7,992 bases of DNA from an uncultured Clostridia bacterium (GTDB taxonomy: Bacteria > Bacillota > Clostridia > Oscillospirales > Oscillospiraceae): positions 1 through 7,992 of the forward strand of contig CAMHER010000080.1 in assembly GCA_946184215.1 (NCBI GenBank), written 5' to 3'. Below, piece by piece: positions 1-5,679 of the stretch. Every line of letters starts with the position of its first letter. The first letter of the stretch is position 1. Below the pieces are notes generated by a model that saw only the letters and a program-made list of their open reading frames with translations, was not told where the DNA came from and searched no databases. A program made the translations under genes and the position numbers.

Positions 1-920
1 AGCTCCAGCTCCGCGCCCGAGATGACGAAGAACAGCACCAGCAGCGGCGCGCTCCAGCGGTCGGCGTTGTGCATGATCTCGTCCGACAGCGGGCAGAGGT
101 TGCAGAACACACTGCCGAGCATCATGCACACCAGCAGCGAGGAAAAACCGACCGTGGCCTTGCCGGCCGGCAGCTTGAGCATCGAGAGCGCGACCGTGAG
201 GAACACGAAGGAAATGCTCATGGCGACGCGGTTGCGGTTGGAATGGAAGATCGGCTCGAGCTTCGAGAGCACAAAGCCCGCCAGCGCGCCGAGCAGCAGC
301 GAGCAGAGGATCTCAAGCAGGGGATTGACCAGCACGCCGTAGATGTCGACCGTCCCGCTGCCGAGCGCGCGGGCCACGCCGAAGGAGACGGCGAAGAGGA
401 TCAGACCCACCGCGTCGTCGAGGGCGACGATCGGAAGCAGCAGATCGGTCAGCTTGCCCTTGGCCTTGTACTGGCGTACGACCATCAGCGTGGCGGCCGG
501 CGCGGTCGCGGCGGCGATGGCGCCCAGCGTGATGGCCGCGGGGATCGAGAGCGCCGCGGGGAACAGGAAGTGTACGCCCAGCAGTGCCAGATCGACCAAC
601 AGCGCCGTCACCACGGCCTGCAGCACGCCGATGATCAGCGCCTGCCGTCCCGTCTCGCGCAGCTGCGAGAGACGGAACTCGTTGCCGATGGAAAAGGCGA
701 TAAAGCCCAGCGCGATGTCCGAGATGGCGCCGAGCGCCCCCAGCTCCTCAAAGCTGTGGAAGCCGAGACCCAGAATGTTCAGCCCGCCGAGCAGGCTCGG
801 CCCGATCAGCACGCCGGCGACCAGATAGGCCGTCACGTCCGGCAGACGGAATTTGTTGCCCAGACGCGTCAGCATCAGACCTACGAATATGGCCACGGAA
901 ATATTCAGCAATTCATGCAA
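1..920 (-). CDS. Cation:proton antiporter, Kef/NapA (CPA2) type, 3' end cut by window edge
   Basis: Integral membrane exchanger of Na+ or K+ for H+; about 306 residues are visible of a family length near 380-400 without an RCK domain. The minus-strand frame is open to position 1 and reads as successive hydrophobic helices. Near residue 28 is the early PDVTAYLVAGVLIGP stretch typical of CPA2 proteins. TAPAAT (139-144) matches the unwound-helix motif, and ALDDAVGL (166-173) carries the paired aspartates 168-169 that bind the ion in electrogenic members. The partial sequence cannot tell Na+ from K+. The start is uncertain: TTG at 920 gives (M)HELLNISVAIF but its Shine-Dalgarno is too far away. 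An ATG at 930 with a well-spaced AAGGA is in another frame and stops after five codons (see findings). It is transcribed from its own promoter, divergently from the secreted protein gene. Confidence 0.88.
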   Translation of the reverse strand, partial: MHELLNISVAIFVGLMLTRLGNKFRLPDVTAYLVAGVLIGPSLLGGLNILGLGFHSFEELGALGAISDIALGFIAFSIGNEFRLSQLRETGRQALIIGVLQAVVTALLVDLALLGVHFLFPAALSIPAAITLGAIAAATAPAATLMVVRQYKAKGKLTDLLLPIVALDDAVGLILFAVSFGVARALGSGTVDIYGVLVNPLLEILCSLLLGALAGFVLSKLEPIFHSNRNRVAMSISFVFLTVALSMLKLPAGKATVGFSSLLVCMMLGSVFCNLCPLSDEIMHNADRWSAPLLVLFFVISGAELE

Positions 921-961
921 AACAGAGCATCTCTTTTCCTTATAAATTTTACAGCCTGCGC

Positions 962-990
962 ATTATAACGCGCAGCGGGATAAATTGCAA
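962..990 (-). promoter_or_regulatory. Sigma-A promoter of the Kef-type antiporter gene
   Basis: On the minus strand, TTGCAA (985-990) is followed after exactly 17 nt by a perfect TATAAT (962-967). Transcription would start near 955 and give a leader of roughly 25-35 nt. It lies back to back with the plus-strand promoter at 1039-1067. Confidence 0.75.
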
Positions 991-1038
991 GCGAAACCGC
1001 GCTTTTCTTCGGCGGCGGGGAAAGAGCGGCGAAGGCTC

Positions 1039-1067
1039 TTGTTTCGCGGAGTGCGATGTGCTATAAT
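1039..1067 (+). promoter_or_regulatory. Extended -10 sigma-A promoter of the secreted SH3-like protein gene
   Basis: TTGTTT (1039-1044), a 17-nt spacer, then TATAAT (1062-1067) preceded by TGC, which makes an extended -10. The start point would be near 1074, giving a 60-nt leader that contains a hairpin at 1091-1117. Confidence 0.75.
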
Positions 1068-1090
1068 ACGCGAGGAAAGTTTTGTAACCC

Positions 1091-1117
1091 CCTCTCCTGC
1101 CCGGACCGGGCAAGAGG
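1091..1117 (+). promoter_or_regulatory. Leader hairpin upstream of the ribosome binding site
   Basis: CCTCT (1091-1095) pairs with AGAGG (1113-1117), and TGCCC (1098-1102) with GGGCA (1108-1112), leaving a CC bulge and a 5-nt GGACC loop. It ends four bases before the AAAGGAGG site at 1122-1129. No T-run follows, so it is not a terminator. It may stabilise the mRNA or tune access to the ribosome binding site; no known riboswitch class is recognised. Confidence 0.45.
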
Positions 1118-1136
1118 AGGAAAAGGAGGTTTATCC

Positions 1137-1787
1137 ATGAAAAAAGTTTTATCCCTTCTTCTTGCCGTTATGCTGCTGGCCGTGTGCCTGGTACCCGCCG
1201 TCATGGCGGAGGGCGGCCCCAGCCGCGAGGATATGCGCGGCTTCGGCGACATCGCCGTGCCGAAGAGCGGCTCCTGGCTTCCCGACTATGAGACCCGCTA
1301 TGTCTGCTCCTCCGGCGGCGTGGCCGCGTTCCTGTTCAAGGCACCCAAGCTGGATATGGAGCTGTACTTTGACGACGTGCTGGAGGGCACGGAGCTGACC
1401 GTGCTCGCCAAAGAAAACGAGTTCTACCTCGTCAAGATGTCCGGCCACCGTCTCGGCTGGATCTGCGTGGGACAGACGTCCGAGAACACCGAACTGCTGG
1501 ACTCCGTGCCGGATATGATGGAAAACAGCTGGATCTATCAGATGGGCGAGGGCGAGAAGAACACCTTCAGCATCGACTTCGGTGAGAAGCGCATTGCCGA
1601 GCTGACGCGCCAGTCTGACGGCGCGAAAGTCCGCTCCGGCTGGATCCTCAGCGGCCGCCGCGTCTGGGTCAACGAGCGCTACTTCATCTGGGACGGCGAG
1701 CAGTTCGTCTCCCGCGATGAATACTGGACCCCTCAGGGCATGACCCGCTTCACGATCACCCTTGACAAGACCGCCAATGCGGGCTGA
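1137..1787 (+). CDS. Secreted protein with SH3-like domain, unknown function
   Basis: A 216-residue exported protein. The start is ATG 1137, set by AAAGGAGG at 1122-1129 with a 7-nt spacer; the open frame runs further upstream, but that part lies before or at the promoter -10. The signal peptide is clear: MKK, a leucine/valine-rich core (residues 4-20), and a probable cleavage after AVMA (24). The single cysteine in the core (17) lacks a proper lipobox, so type I cleavage is favoured over a lipoprotein. Residues about 50-115 resemble a bacterial SH3 fold (GTELTVLAKENEFYLVK, then GWICVG), of the kind that binds cell-wall or protein ligands. Residues 130-200 are rich in tryptophan and tyrosine and match nothing I recognise. 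It is a single-gene unit ending in the terminator at 1817-1850. Export is well supported; function is unknown. Confidence 0.85.
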   Translation: MKKVLSLLLAVMLLAVCLVPAVMAEGGPSREDMRGFGDIAVPKSGSWLPDYETRYVCSSGGVAAFLFKAPKLDMELYFDDVLEGTELTVLAKENEFYLVKMSGHRLGWICVGQTSENTELLDSVPDMMENSWIYQMGEGEKNTFSIDFGEKRIAELTRQSDGAKVRSGWILSGRRVWVNERYFIWDGEQFVSRDEYWTPQGMTRFTITLDKTANAG

Positions 1788-1816
1788 TATCGGCAAAAAA
1801 CAAACAGAACAAACAG

Positions 1817-1850
1817 AAAAGGAAGGGATAGGATCCCTTCCTTTTTGTTT
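1817..1850. terminator. Bidirectional terminator between two convergent genes
   Basis: GGAAGGGAT (1821-1829) and ATCCCTTCC (1833-1841) form a perfect 9-bp stem around a 3-nt loop, extended by AAAA/TTTT. T-rich sequence follows on the plus strand (1842-1859), and A-rich sequence on the other side gives a U-rich tail on the minus strand. It serves both the secreted protein gene and the NhaC-family gene. Confidence 0.9.
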
Positions 1851-1877
1851 TCTTTTTTTCGTTTCTCTCCCCGGCGC

Positions 1878-3392
1878 TTACGCACGCTCGGCCTGCCGCG
1901 CCGTGACACGGCGGATCACAAACAGCGTTGCCCCCGTCAGCACGATGCCGATGATAAGGCAGACGACCACGTTTTGCACAAAGCCTGCGATGAGATAGCT
2001 CACAAAGCTCACGCCCGCCACGGTCAGCACATAGGGCAGCTGGGTGGAAATGTGGCTGATGTGGTCGCACGCCGCGCCGGCCGAGGCCATGATCGAGGTG
2101 TCGGAGATCGGCGAGCAGTGGTCGCCCATGACCGCGCCGGCCAGGCACGCGGACACGCCGATGATCAGCAGCGTGCTGTCCGCGGGGAAGACCTTGGTGA
2201 CGATGGGCAGCAGGATGCCGAAGGTACCCCAGGAGGTGCCGGTGGAAAAGGCCAGGCCGCAGGCCACCAGGAAAATGATGGCGGGCAGCAGGTTGTACAG
2301 CCCCGCCGAGGCGCTGTCCATCACGCTGTAGACATAGTCCGCCGCGCCGAGCATCCCGGTGATGTTCTTCAGCGTCACGGCGAAGGTCAGGATCAGCAGA
2401 GCCGGGACCATGGCGATAAAGCCCTTCGTGATGCAGCCCATGGCCTGCTTGAAGCTGAGCAGCCGACGGCAGAAGAAGTAAATAAAGGTGAACAGCAGCG
2501 CGATCATCGAGCCCCAGGGCAGACCCACGGAGGCGTCCGTGGCGGCAAAGGCCTCGGCAAAGGGAACGCCGGAGAAGAAGCCGCCCACATACAGCATACC
2601 CAGCACGCAGCAGACGATCAGCACCGCAACGGGCAGCAGCAGGTCGATCACGCGGCTGCGGGGATTGGAGGCCACCTCGTCGGACCCGGACGCGCCGGCC
2701 TCGGCGGTAAAGAGATCGCCCAGCTCCTGCGCGTTCTTCTCGTGCGTGCGCATCGGGCCATAGTCAAACTTCATCAGCGTCAGTCCCAGCAGGAACACGA
2801 TGGTCAGCAGGCTGTAGAAGTTCCAGGGGATGGCCCGCACAAACAGCTCCGTGCCGCTCATTACGCCCTCGTCCACGATGCCGGATACCGCCGCAGCCCA
2901 GGAGGAGATCGGCGCGATCATACAGATCGGCGCCGCCGTCGCGTCGATGATATAGGCCAGCTTCGCCCGGGAGATGCGGTGGCCGTCGGTCACAGGGCGC
3001 ATGACGCTGCCCACGGTGAGACAGTTGAAATAATCGTCCACAAAGATCAGCACACCAAGCAGGATCGTCGAGAGCATCGCGCCGACGCGGGTCTTCACGT
3101 GCGCCTGGGCCCAGCGGCCGAAGGCGGCGGAGCCGCCCGCGCTGTTGAGAAGCGCCACGATGATCCCCAGCAGGATCAGAAACAGAAAAATACCCACGTT
3201 CCAGGCGTCAGCCACGCCGGAGATCAGGCCGTCGTTGATGATCGTGTTCAGCGCGCCGATGGGCGAGAAGTTCGCCACCAGCAGTCCGCCGACGACGATG
3301 CCGAGGAAAAGCGAGGAATAGACTTCCTTTGTGATCAGCGCAAGCGCGATCGCGATGATGGGGGGCAGCAGCGCCCAGATGGTACCGTACAT
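1878..3392 (-). CDS. NhaC-family antiporter, predicted lysine transporter
   Basis: A 504-residue polytopic membrane protein of the NhaC ion-transporter family, full length. Hydrophobic helices run throughout. Family motifs are intact: VDDYFNCLTVGSVMRPVTD (118-136), SRAKLAYIIDATAAP (141-155), STGTSWGTFGIL (383-394) and GDHCSPISDTSIMASAG (423-439), followed by a histidine-containing TQLPY segment (451-455). NhaC proteins exchange Na+ and H+, and some couple this to an organic substrate, as in Bacillus malate/lactate exchange. The leader carries a lysine riboswitch, and L-box-controlled NhaC members have been proposed as lysine transporters (LysW). The likely substrate is therefore lysine; this rests on regulation, not on sequence. 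Start ATG 3392 has AGGAGG (3401-3406) at an 8-nt spacing. Expression should fall when lysine is plentiful, which suits an importer. Confidence 0.9.
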   Translation of the reverse strand: MYGTIWALLPPIIAIALALITKEVYSSLFLGIVVGGLLVANFSPIGALNTIINDGLISGVADAWNVGIFLFLILLGIIVALLNSAGGSAAFGRWAQAHVKTRVGAMLSTILLGVLIFVDDYFNCLTVGSVMRPVTDGHRISRAKLAYIIDATAAPICMIAPISSWAAAVSGIVDEGVMSGTELFVRAIPWNFYSLLTIVFLLGLTLMKFDYGPMRTHEKNAQELGDLFTAEAGASGSDEVASNPRSRVIDLLLPVAVLIVCCVLGMLYVGGFFSGVPFAEAFAATDASVGLPWGSMIALLFTFIYFFCRRLLSFKQAMGCITKGFIAMVPALLILTFAVTLKNITGMLGAADYVYSVMDSASAGLYNLLPAIIFLVACGLAFSTGTSWGTFGILLPIVTKVFPADSTLLIIGVSACLAGAVMGDHCSPISDTSIMASAGAACDHISHISTQLPYVLTVAGVSFVSYLIAGFVQNVVVCLIIGIVLTGATLFVIRRVTARQAERA

Positions 3393-3407
3393 GAGAGGAG
3401 CCTCCTG

Positions 3408-3448
3408 AAAAAAAGAATGTCATGAACAGAGCAGATACTGTTCATGAC
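3408..3448 (-). terminator. Riboswitch expression platform: intrinsic terminator in the NhaC leader
   Basis: On the minus strand GTCATGAACAG (3438-3448) and CTGTTCATGAC (3419-3429) form a perfect 11-bp stem around an 8-nt loop, followed by ATTC and seven Us (3408-3414). The Shine-Dalgarno begins two bases later. The 3' strand of riboswitch helix P1 (CTGTCA, minus strand of 3474-3479) can pair with TGAACAG in the terminator's 5' arm with one bulged A, a plausible antiterminator. Lysine binding, by locking P1, would then favour termination. Confidence 0.9.
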
Positions 3449-3470
3449 AAGCGCGCCTCATACGGCAGAT

Positions 3471-3644
3471 GTCTGACAGCTCTCCGCCCCTGAAAAGGAG
3501 CGACAGTCCGCCGGATGTTCTCCTGCGGCCCAGGCATATCCGTCCGGGAAGGCGGATACCCTTCGGCGGAAAACCCTTTCGCTCTCCGCGGTCCCCGCCG
3601 CCTGAAAGGAAGAGCTACTGATTTTTTCCGCGCCTCTATCATAC
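3471..3644 (-). promoter_or_regulatory. Lysine riboswitch (L box) aptamer
   Basis: A 174-nt aptamer of the usual L-box size. P1 is closed by GTATGATAG (3636-3644) and CTGTCAGAC (3471-3479), nine positions with one A-G mismatch. In order on the minus strand I see the conserved blocks AGAGGCGCG (3629-3637), AGTA (3616-3619), a GCTCT/AGAGC helix, GAAAGG (3575-3580), GCCGAAG (3561-3567), a GGTATCCG/CGGATATGCC arm, CTGGGCC, GACTGTC (3502-3508) and a GCTCC/GGGGC arm, then GGAGAGCTGTC. This matches the Bacillus subtilis lysC L box block by block. It senses L-lysine and would act as an OFF switch through the terminator at 3408-3448. Confidence 0.95.
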
Positions 3645-3661
3645 TTTGTTCAGTTGTATTC

Positions 3662-3689
3662 ATTATAATCCGTTTCTCCTTCCTGTCAA
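3662..3689 (-). promoter_or_regulatory. Consensus sigma-A promoter of the NhaC-family gene
   Basis: Perfect TTGACA (3684-3689) and perfect TATAAT (3662-3667) on the minus strand, separated by 16 nt. The start point near 3655 lies about ten bases before helix P1 of the riboswitch, as expected for a riboswitch leader driven by a strong constitutive promoter. Confidence 0.88.
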
Positions 3690-3822
3690 GACGGGAAGAA
3701 CAAGCCGGGAAAAGATTGTAAAAACTGACGCATTTTGACGCTTGCGGGAATAAATCAGCTGTACAGCATGACAAACGACGGCGGCTGCGCCGCAAAGAAA
3801 ATGTATATTTATTCCATGCAAA
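3690..3822. other. Intergenic stretch without a supported gene
   Basis: AT-rich relative to its surroundings. It holds a short imperfect tandem repeat (TGACGCATTT/TGACGCTTGC near 3726-3745), a 10-bp palindrome GCTGTACAGC near 3759-3768, and a small GC hairpin near 3779-3792 without a U-tract. Open frames here have no ribosome binding site and resemble no family I know. Confidence 0.5.
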
Positions 3823-3924
3823 GAAAAAAGCGCGGACCGGAAAAGCTCCGATCCGCCAAAACAGGGTTGTGGGATAAAGATATGAGCCGGTTCCTTCCGC
3901 AGAAGGAACACTTGGATAAGCTGT
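3823..3924 (-). ncRNA. Candidate small RNA of about 100 nt
   Basis: A self-contained transcription unit can be drawn on the minus strand. It has a promoter (TTTACA 3954-3959, 17-nt spacer, TATGGT 3931-3936) and a start near 3924. A perfect 8-bp hairpin follows (GTTCCTTC/GAAGGAAC, 3890-3909, 4-nt loop), then a largely unpaired stretch. It ends at an intrinsic terminator at 3832-3856 with six Us. No open frame with a ribosome binding site lies inside, and I do not recognise an RNA family. The -10 is imperfect, and the hairpin could have another cause. Confidence 0.4.
3824..3857 (-). terminator. Intrinsic terminator on the minus strand with no upstream gene
   Basis: GCGGA (3832-3836) pairs with TCCGC (3852-3856), and CGGA (3838-3841) with TCCG (3847-3850), with one C-A mismatch and a 5-nt loop. 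On the minus strand GC and six Us (3824-3829) follow. No minus-strand protein gene ends here, so it supports the candidate small RNA. Confidence 0.65.
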
Positions 3925-3978
3925 GATGCAACCATACCGCGTTTTGGCGCTTTTGTAAAGAGCGAACGGGCACTAGTT

Positions 3979-4006
3979 TTGTCGAATGTATTATTTCTTT
4001 TAAAAT
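3979..4006 (+). promoter_or_regulatory. Promoter of the DUF378 gene
   Basis: TTGTCG (3979-3984), a 16-nt spacer, then TAAAAT (4001-4006). The start would be near 4013, leaving a 36-nt leader with AGGAG at 4035-4039. A weaker match than the other promoters here, but well placed. Confidence 0.6.
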
Positions 4007-4048
4007 GGGCATACTGACAGGGAAACCAATCGAGAGGAGAATGTTTTC

Positions 4049-4258
4049 ATGCTTATGGATCGCATTGCTTTGGCGCTGCTGATCGTCGGCGGCGTCAACT
4101 GGGGCAGCGTCGGGCTGTTTCGTTTCGACATCGTCGCCTGGCTCTTCGGCGGGCAGACCGCCACGGTCAGCCGCGTTGTCTATACGCTGGTGGGCCTGGC
4201 GGCGCTCTGGTGCGTCTCGCTGCTGTTCCGCAGTGACGCCATCACCGACGAGGCATAA
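4049..4258 (+). CDS. DUF378 family small membrane protein
   Basis: A 69-residue protein with two membrane helices (about 5-22 and 41-60). It matches the DUF378 (YuzA-like) pattern: GGVNWGSVGLF (14-24), FDIVAWLFGG (26-35) and SRVVYTLVGLAALW (41-54). The family's function is unknown. Start ATG 4049 follows AGGAG at 4035-4039 with a 9-nt spacer; an ATG at 4041 is in another frame. It is monocistronic and ends in a terminator that contains its own stop codon. Length and motifs are normal for the family. Confidence 0.9.
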   Translation: MLMDRIALALLIVGGVNWGSVGLFRFDIVAWLFGGQTATVSRVVYTLVGLAALWCVSLLFRSDAITDEA

Positions 4259-4295
4259 TAAAAAAGAGAGTGCAGACGCACTCTCTTTTTTATTA
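4256..4295. terminator. Bidirectional terminator containing both flanking stop codons
   Basis: TAATAAAAAAGAGAGTGC (4256-4273) and its exact complement (4278-4295) flank a 4-nt AGAC loop. The core is GAGAGTGC/GCACTCTC with T6 or A6 on either side. The first three bases are the stop of the DUF378 gene; the last three are the minus-strand TAA of the DUF1294 gene. Confidence 0.93.
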
Positions 4296-4580
4296 CCGGA
4301 AGAGCAGATATCCGCACAGCGCAAGCTGCGCCGCGGCGAGCAGCGGAAAGCAAAGGCGAAAAGCCAGGTGCCTTGTTTTGTGATGAAAGACAAACATCCC
4401 GATGGTTCCGCCCACGGCGCCGCCGAGCAGGGCAAAGACGAAGAGCGTCCTTTCGCTGATGCGCCACCCTCCCCGCCGGGCCCTGTTCTTGTCAAGGCCC
4501 ATCATACAAAAGAGGAAGGCGCTCATCACAGCCAGAAAAACCGCCAGATATTGCCACAGAGGGGCGGAGAGCGTCGGCAT
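4293..4580 (-). CDS. DUF1294 family membrane protein
   Basis: A 95-residue protein with helices at about 8-27, 46-66 and 74-93. It carries the DUF1294 signature: MGLDKNRA (27-34), WRISER (39-44) and GGAVGGTIGMFVFHHKTRH (53-71) ending in F74. The family is widespread and of unknown function. Start ATG 4580 lies one base after the stop of the metallophosphoesterase gene, and its Shine-Dalgarno (GGAGGAGG, 6-nt spacer) is inside that gene's last codons, so the two are probably translationally coupled. The frame stays open further upstream, but that part only shadows the previous gene. Last gene of the operon. Confidence 0.9.
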   Translation of the reverse strand: MPTLSAPLWQYLAVFLAVMSAFLFCMMGLDKNRARRGGWRISERTLFVFALLGGAVGGTIGMFVFHHKTRHLAFRLCFPLLAAAQLALCGYLLFR

Positions 4581-4581
4581 C

Positions 4582-5679
4582 TCAGTCCTCCTCCAGCGCG
4601 CCGAAATACCAGCCGGACACGCCGTTGTGCTTGACGAAAAAGCCGCGTGAGCAGCGCTCGACGATGCTGACCGTGTCGCCCTTTCGAAGCGGCAGTACAT
4701 AATCGGTGCAGTCGTTGCAGCCCGTGATCTCCTGATCGGTGAAAAGGTATTTCGTCAGGATCTCCATTTCATAGCCGGTGCGGACGTGGCGGCAGAGCGA
4801 AAACTCCTCGCCGCGCCGCAGCACCTGCACCTCGCTGTCGCCCCAGCGGATGTAATAGGACTTCCCGCCGCCTTTCTGGTCATCCAGGACCCGGGCTGTG
4901 GGGAAGGGATCGTAGGCGACGGATGAAAAATCCTCGCTGTCCTCGCGGGGGATGACAAGGGCGTTGAGCTGCCCGTCGTCCTTGAGCACGCAGCCGCCGT
5001 CGATGGAGATGATGTGCCGCTCGCGGTCGATGATCGGGTTTGCGTCGACAAGGTTCTCCCGGTAGAGCATGACCGGCCAGTGACCCACGACGACCCACTT
5101 GGAAAAGCGCTCGTCGTGGCGCAGAAAGTTGTCATACTTCACCAGCTCACCGGGGCGGTGCTGCTCCAGCGGCTTGTCCGCGTGCACGCCCGCGTGGGCG
5201 AAGATGAAGTGATCCGTTTCAATAGCATGGGGGATGCGCGAGAGAAAATCCCATTCTGCGGCAAAGGGTTCCCTCAGCGCGGCCTTGAGCGCCGTGAAAT
5301 CCTCCTCCCGCGGGCTGCGGCCGATTGCGGCGCACATATCCCAGATAAGGCCGCAGCCGCGCCAGAGAACGTAATCCCGGATGCGGCGGTCCGTTTCCCG
5401 GTCCATGGAAAAGATCTCGGCCCACTCGTCGCAGTTGCCGCAAACGGCCTTTGCACGCCCTTCGGCGCACAGCGACATGACATAGTGCAGCGTATCCAGG
5501 CTACGGGCGCCCTTTTCCAGAAAGTCGCCGTCGAAGATGACAAGGTCATCCCCGCCGAAGCCGGCCTTTTCCAGCACGCCGTGCAGATAGGGCAGATTGC
5601 CGTGCACGTCCGCGATGACAAGGATCCGCCGCTGCGGCGCGACGGACAGATGCTCGATCCTGGCTTTTTTCTCAGACAT
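4582..5679 (-). CDS. Metallophosphoesterase with C-terminal SH3-like domain
   Basis: A 365-residue protein without a signal peptide, so probably cytoplasmic. Residues 18-230 form a calcineurin-type phosphoesterase with its two-metal ligands visible: ADVHGN (D24, H26), DGDFLEKG (D52), GNCDE (N82, D84), FAHAGVH (H162) and VVGHWP (H200). GNCD replaces the common GNHD, a tolerated variant. The layout resembles PrpE/ApaH-like serine/threonine or dinucleotide phosphatases; the substrate is not readable. Residues about 305-363 look like an SH3-type fold (LPLRKGDTVSIVERC, then GVSGWYFGALEED at the end), unusual for a cytoplasmic enzyme. Start ATG 5679 has GGAG at a 6-nt spacing; TTG 5691 is an alternative adding four residues. 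It overlaps the upstream gene by 8 nt (ATGTCTGA). Confidence 0.88.
   Translation of the reverse strand: MSEKKARIEHLSVAPQRRILVIADVHGNLPYLHGVLEKAGFGGDDLVIFDGDFLEKGARSLDTLHYVMSLCAEGRAKAVCGNCDEWAEIFSMDRETDRRIRDYVLWRGCGLIWDMCAAIGRSPREEDFTALKAALREPFAAEWDFLSRIPHAIETDHFIFAHAGVHADKPLEQHRPGELVKYDNFLRHDERFSKWVVVGHWPVMLYRENLVDANPIIDRERHIISIDGGCVLKDDGQLNALVIPREDSEDFSSVAYDPFPTARVLDDQKGGGKSYYIRWGDSEVQVLRRGEEFSLCRHVRTGYEMEILTKYLFTDQEITGCNDCTDYVLPLRKGDTVSIVERCSRGFFVKHNGVSGWYFGALEED

Noticed and set aside
69..968. Plus-strand open frame of 299 codons opposite the antiporter
   Set aside because: Charged low-complexity translation; the opposite strand carries clear transmembrane helices and antiporter motifs.
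1061..1252. Minus-strand 63-codon frame over the divergent promoter region
   Set aside because: It overlaps the signal-peptide region of the secreted protein and the plus-strand promoter, with no ribosome site or family match.
1845..3425. Long plus-strand open frame (526 codons) across the NhaC gene
   Set aside because: Antisense shadow: its translation is a low-complexity mix of His, Gln, Arg, Asp and Gly, with no domain, while the minus strand encodes a motif-rich transporter.
3779..3792. GC-rich hairpin CGGCG/CGCCG as a possible terminator
   Set aside because: Short stem and no U-tract on either strand.
3735..3926. Plus-strand 63-codon frame in the intergenic region
   Set aside because: No ribosome binding site before it and no recognisable motif; it crosses the hairpins of the candidate small RNA.
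3663..3935. Minus-strand 90-codon frame upstream of the riboswitch
   Set aside because: No ribosome binding site, no known motif, and it runs through the orphan terminator and the NhaC promoter.
3809..4495. Minus-strand 228-codon frame spanning the DUF378 gene and terminator
   Set aside because: It is antisense to DUF378 and crosses a strong terminator; only its overlap with real genes keeps it open.
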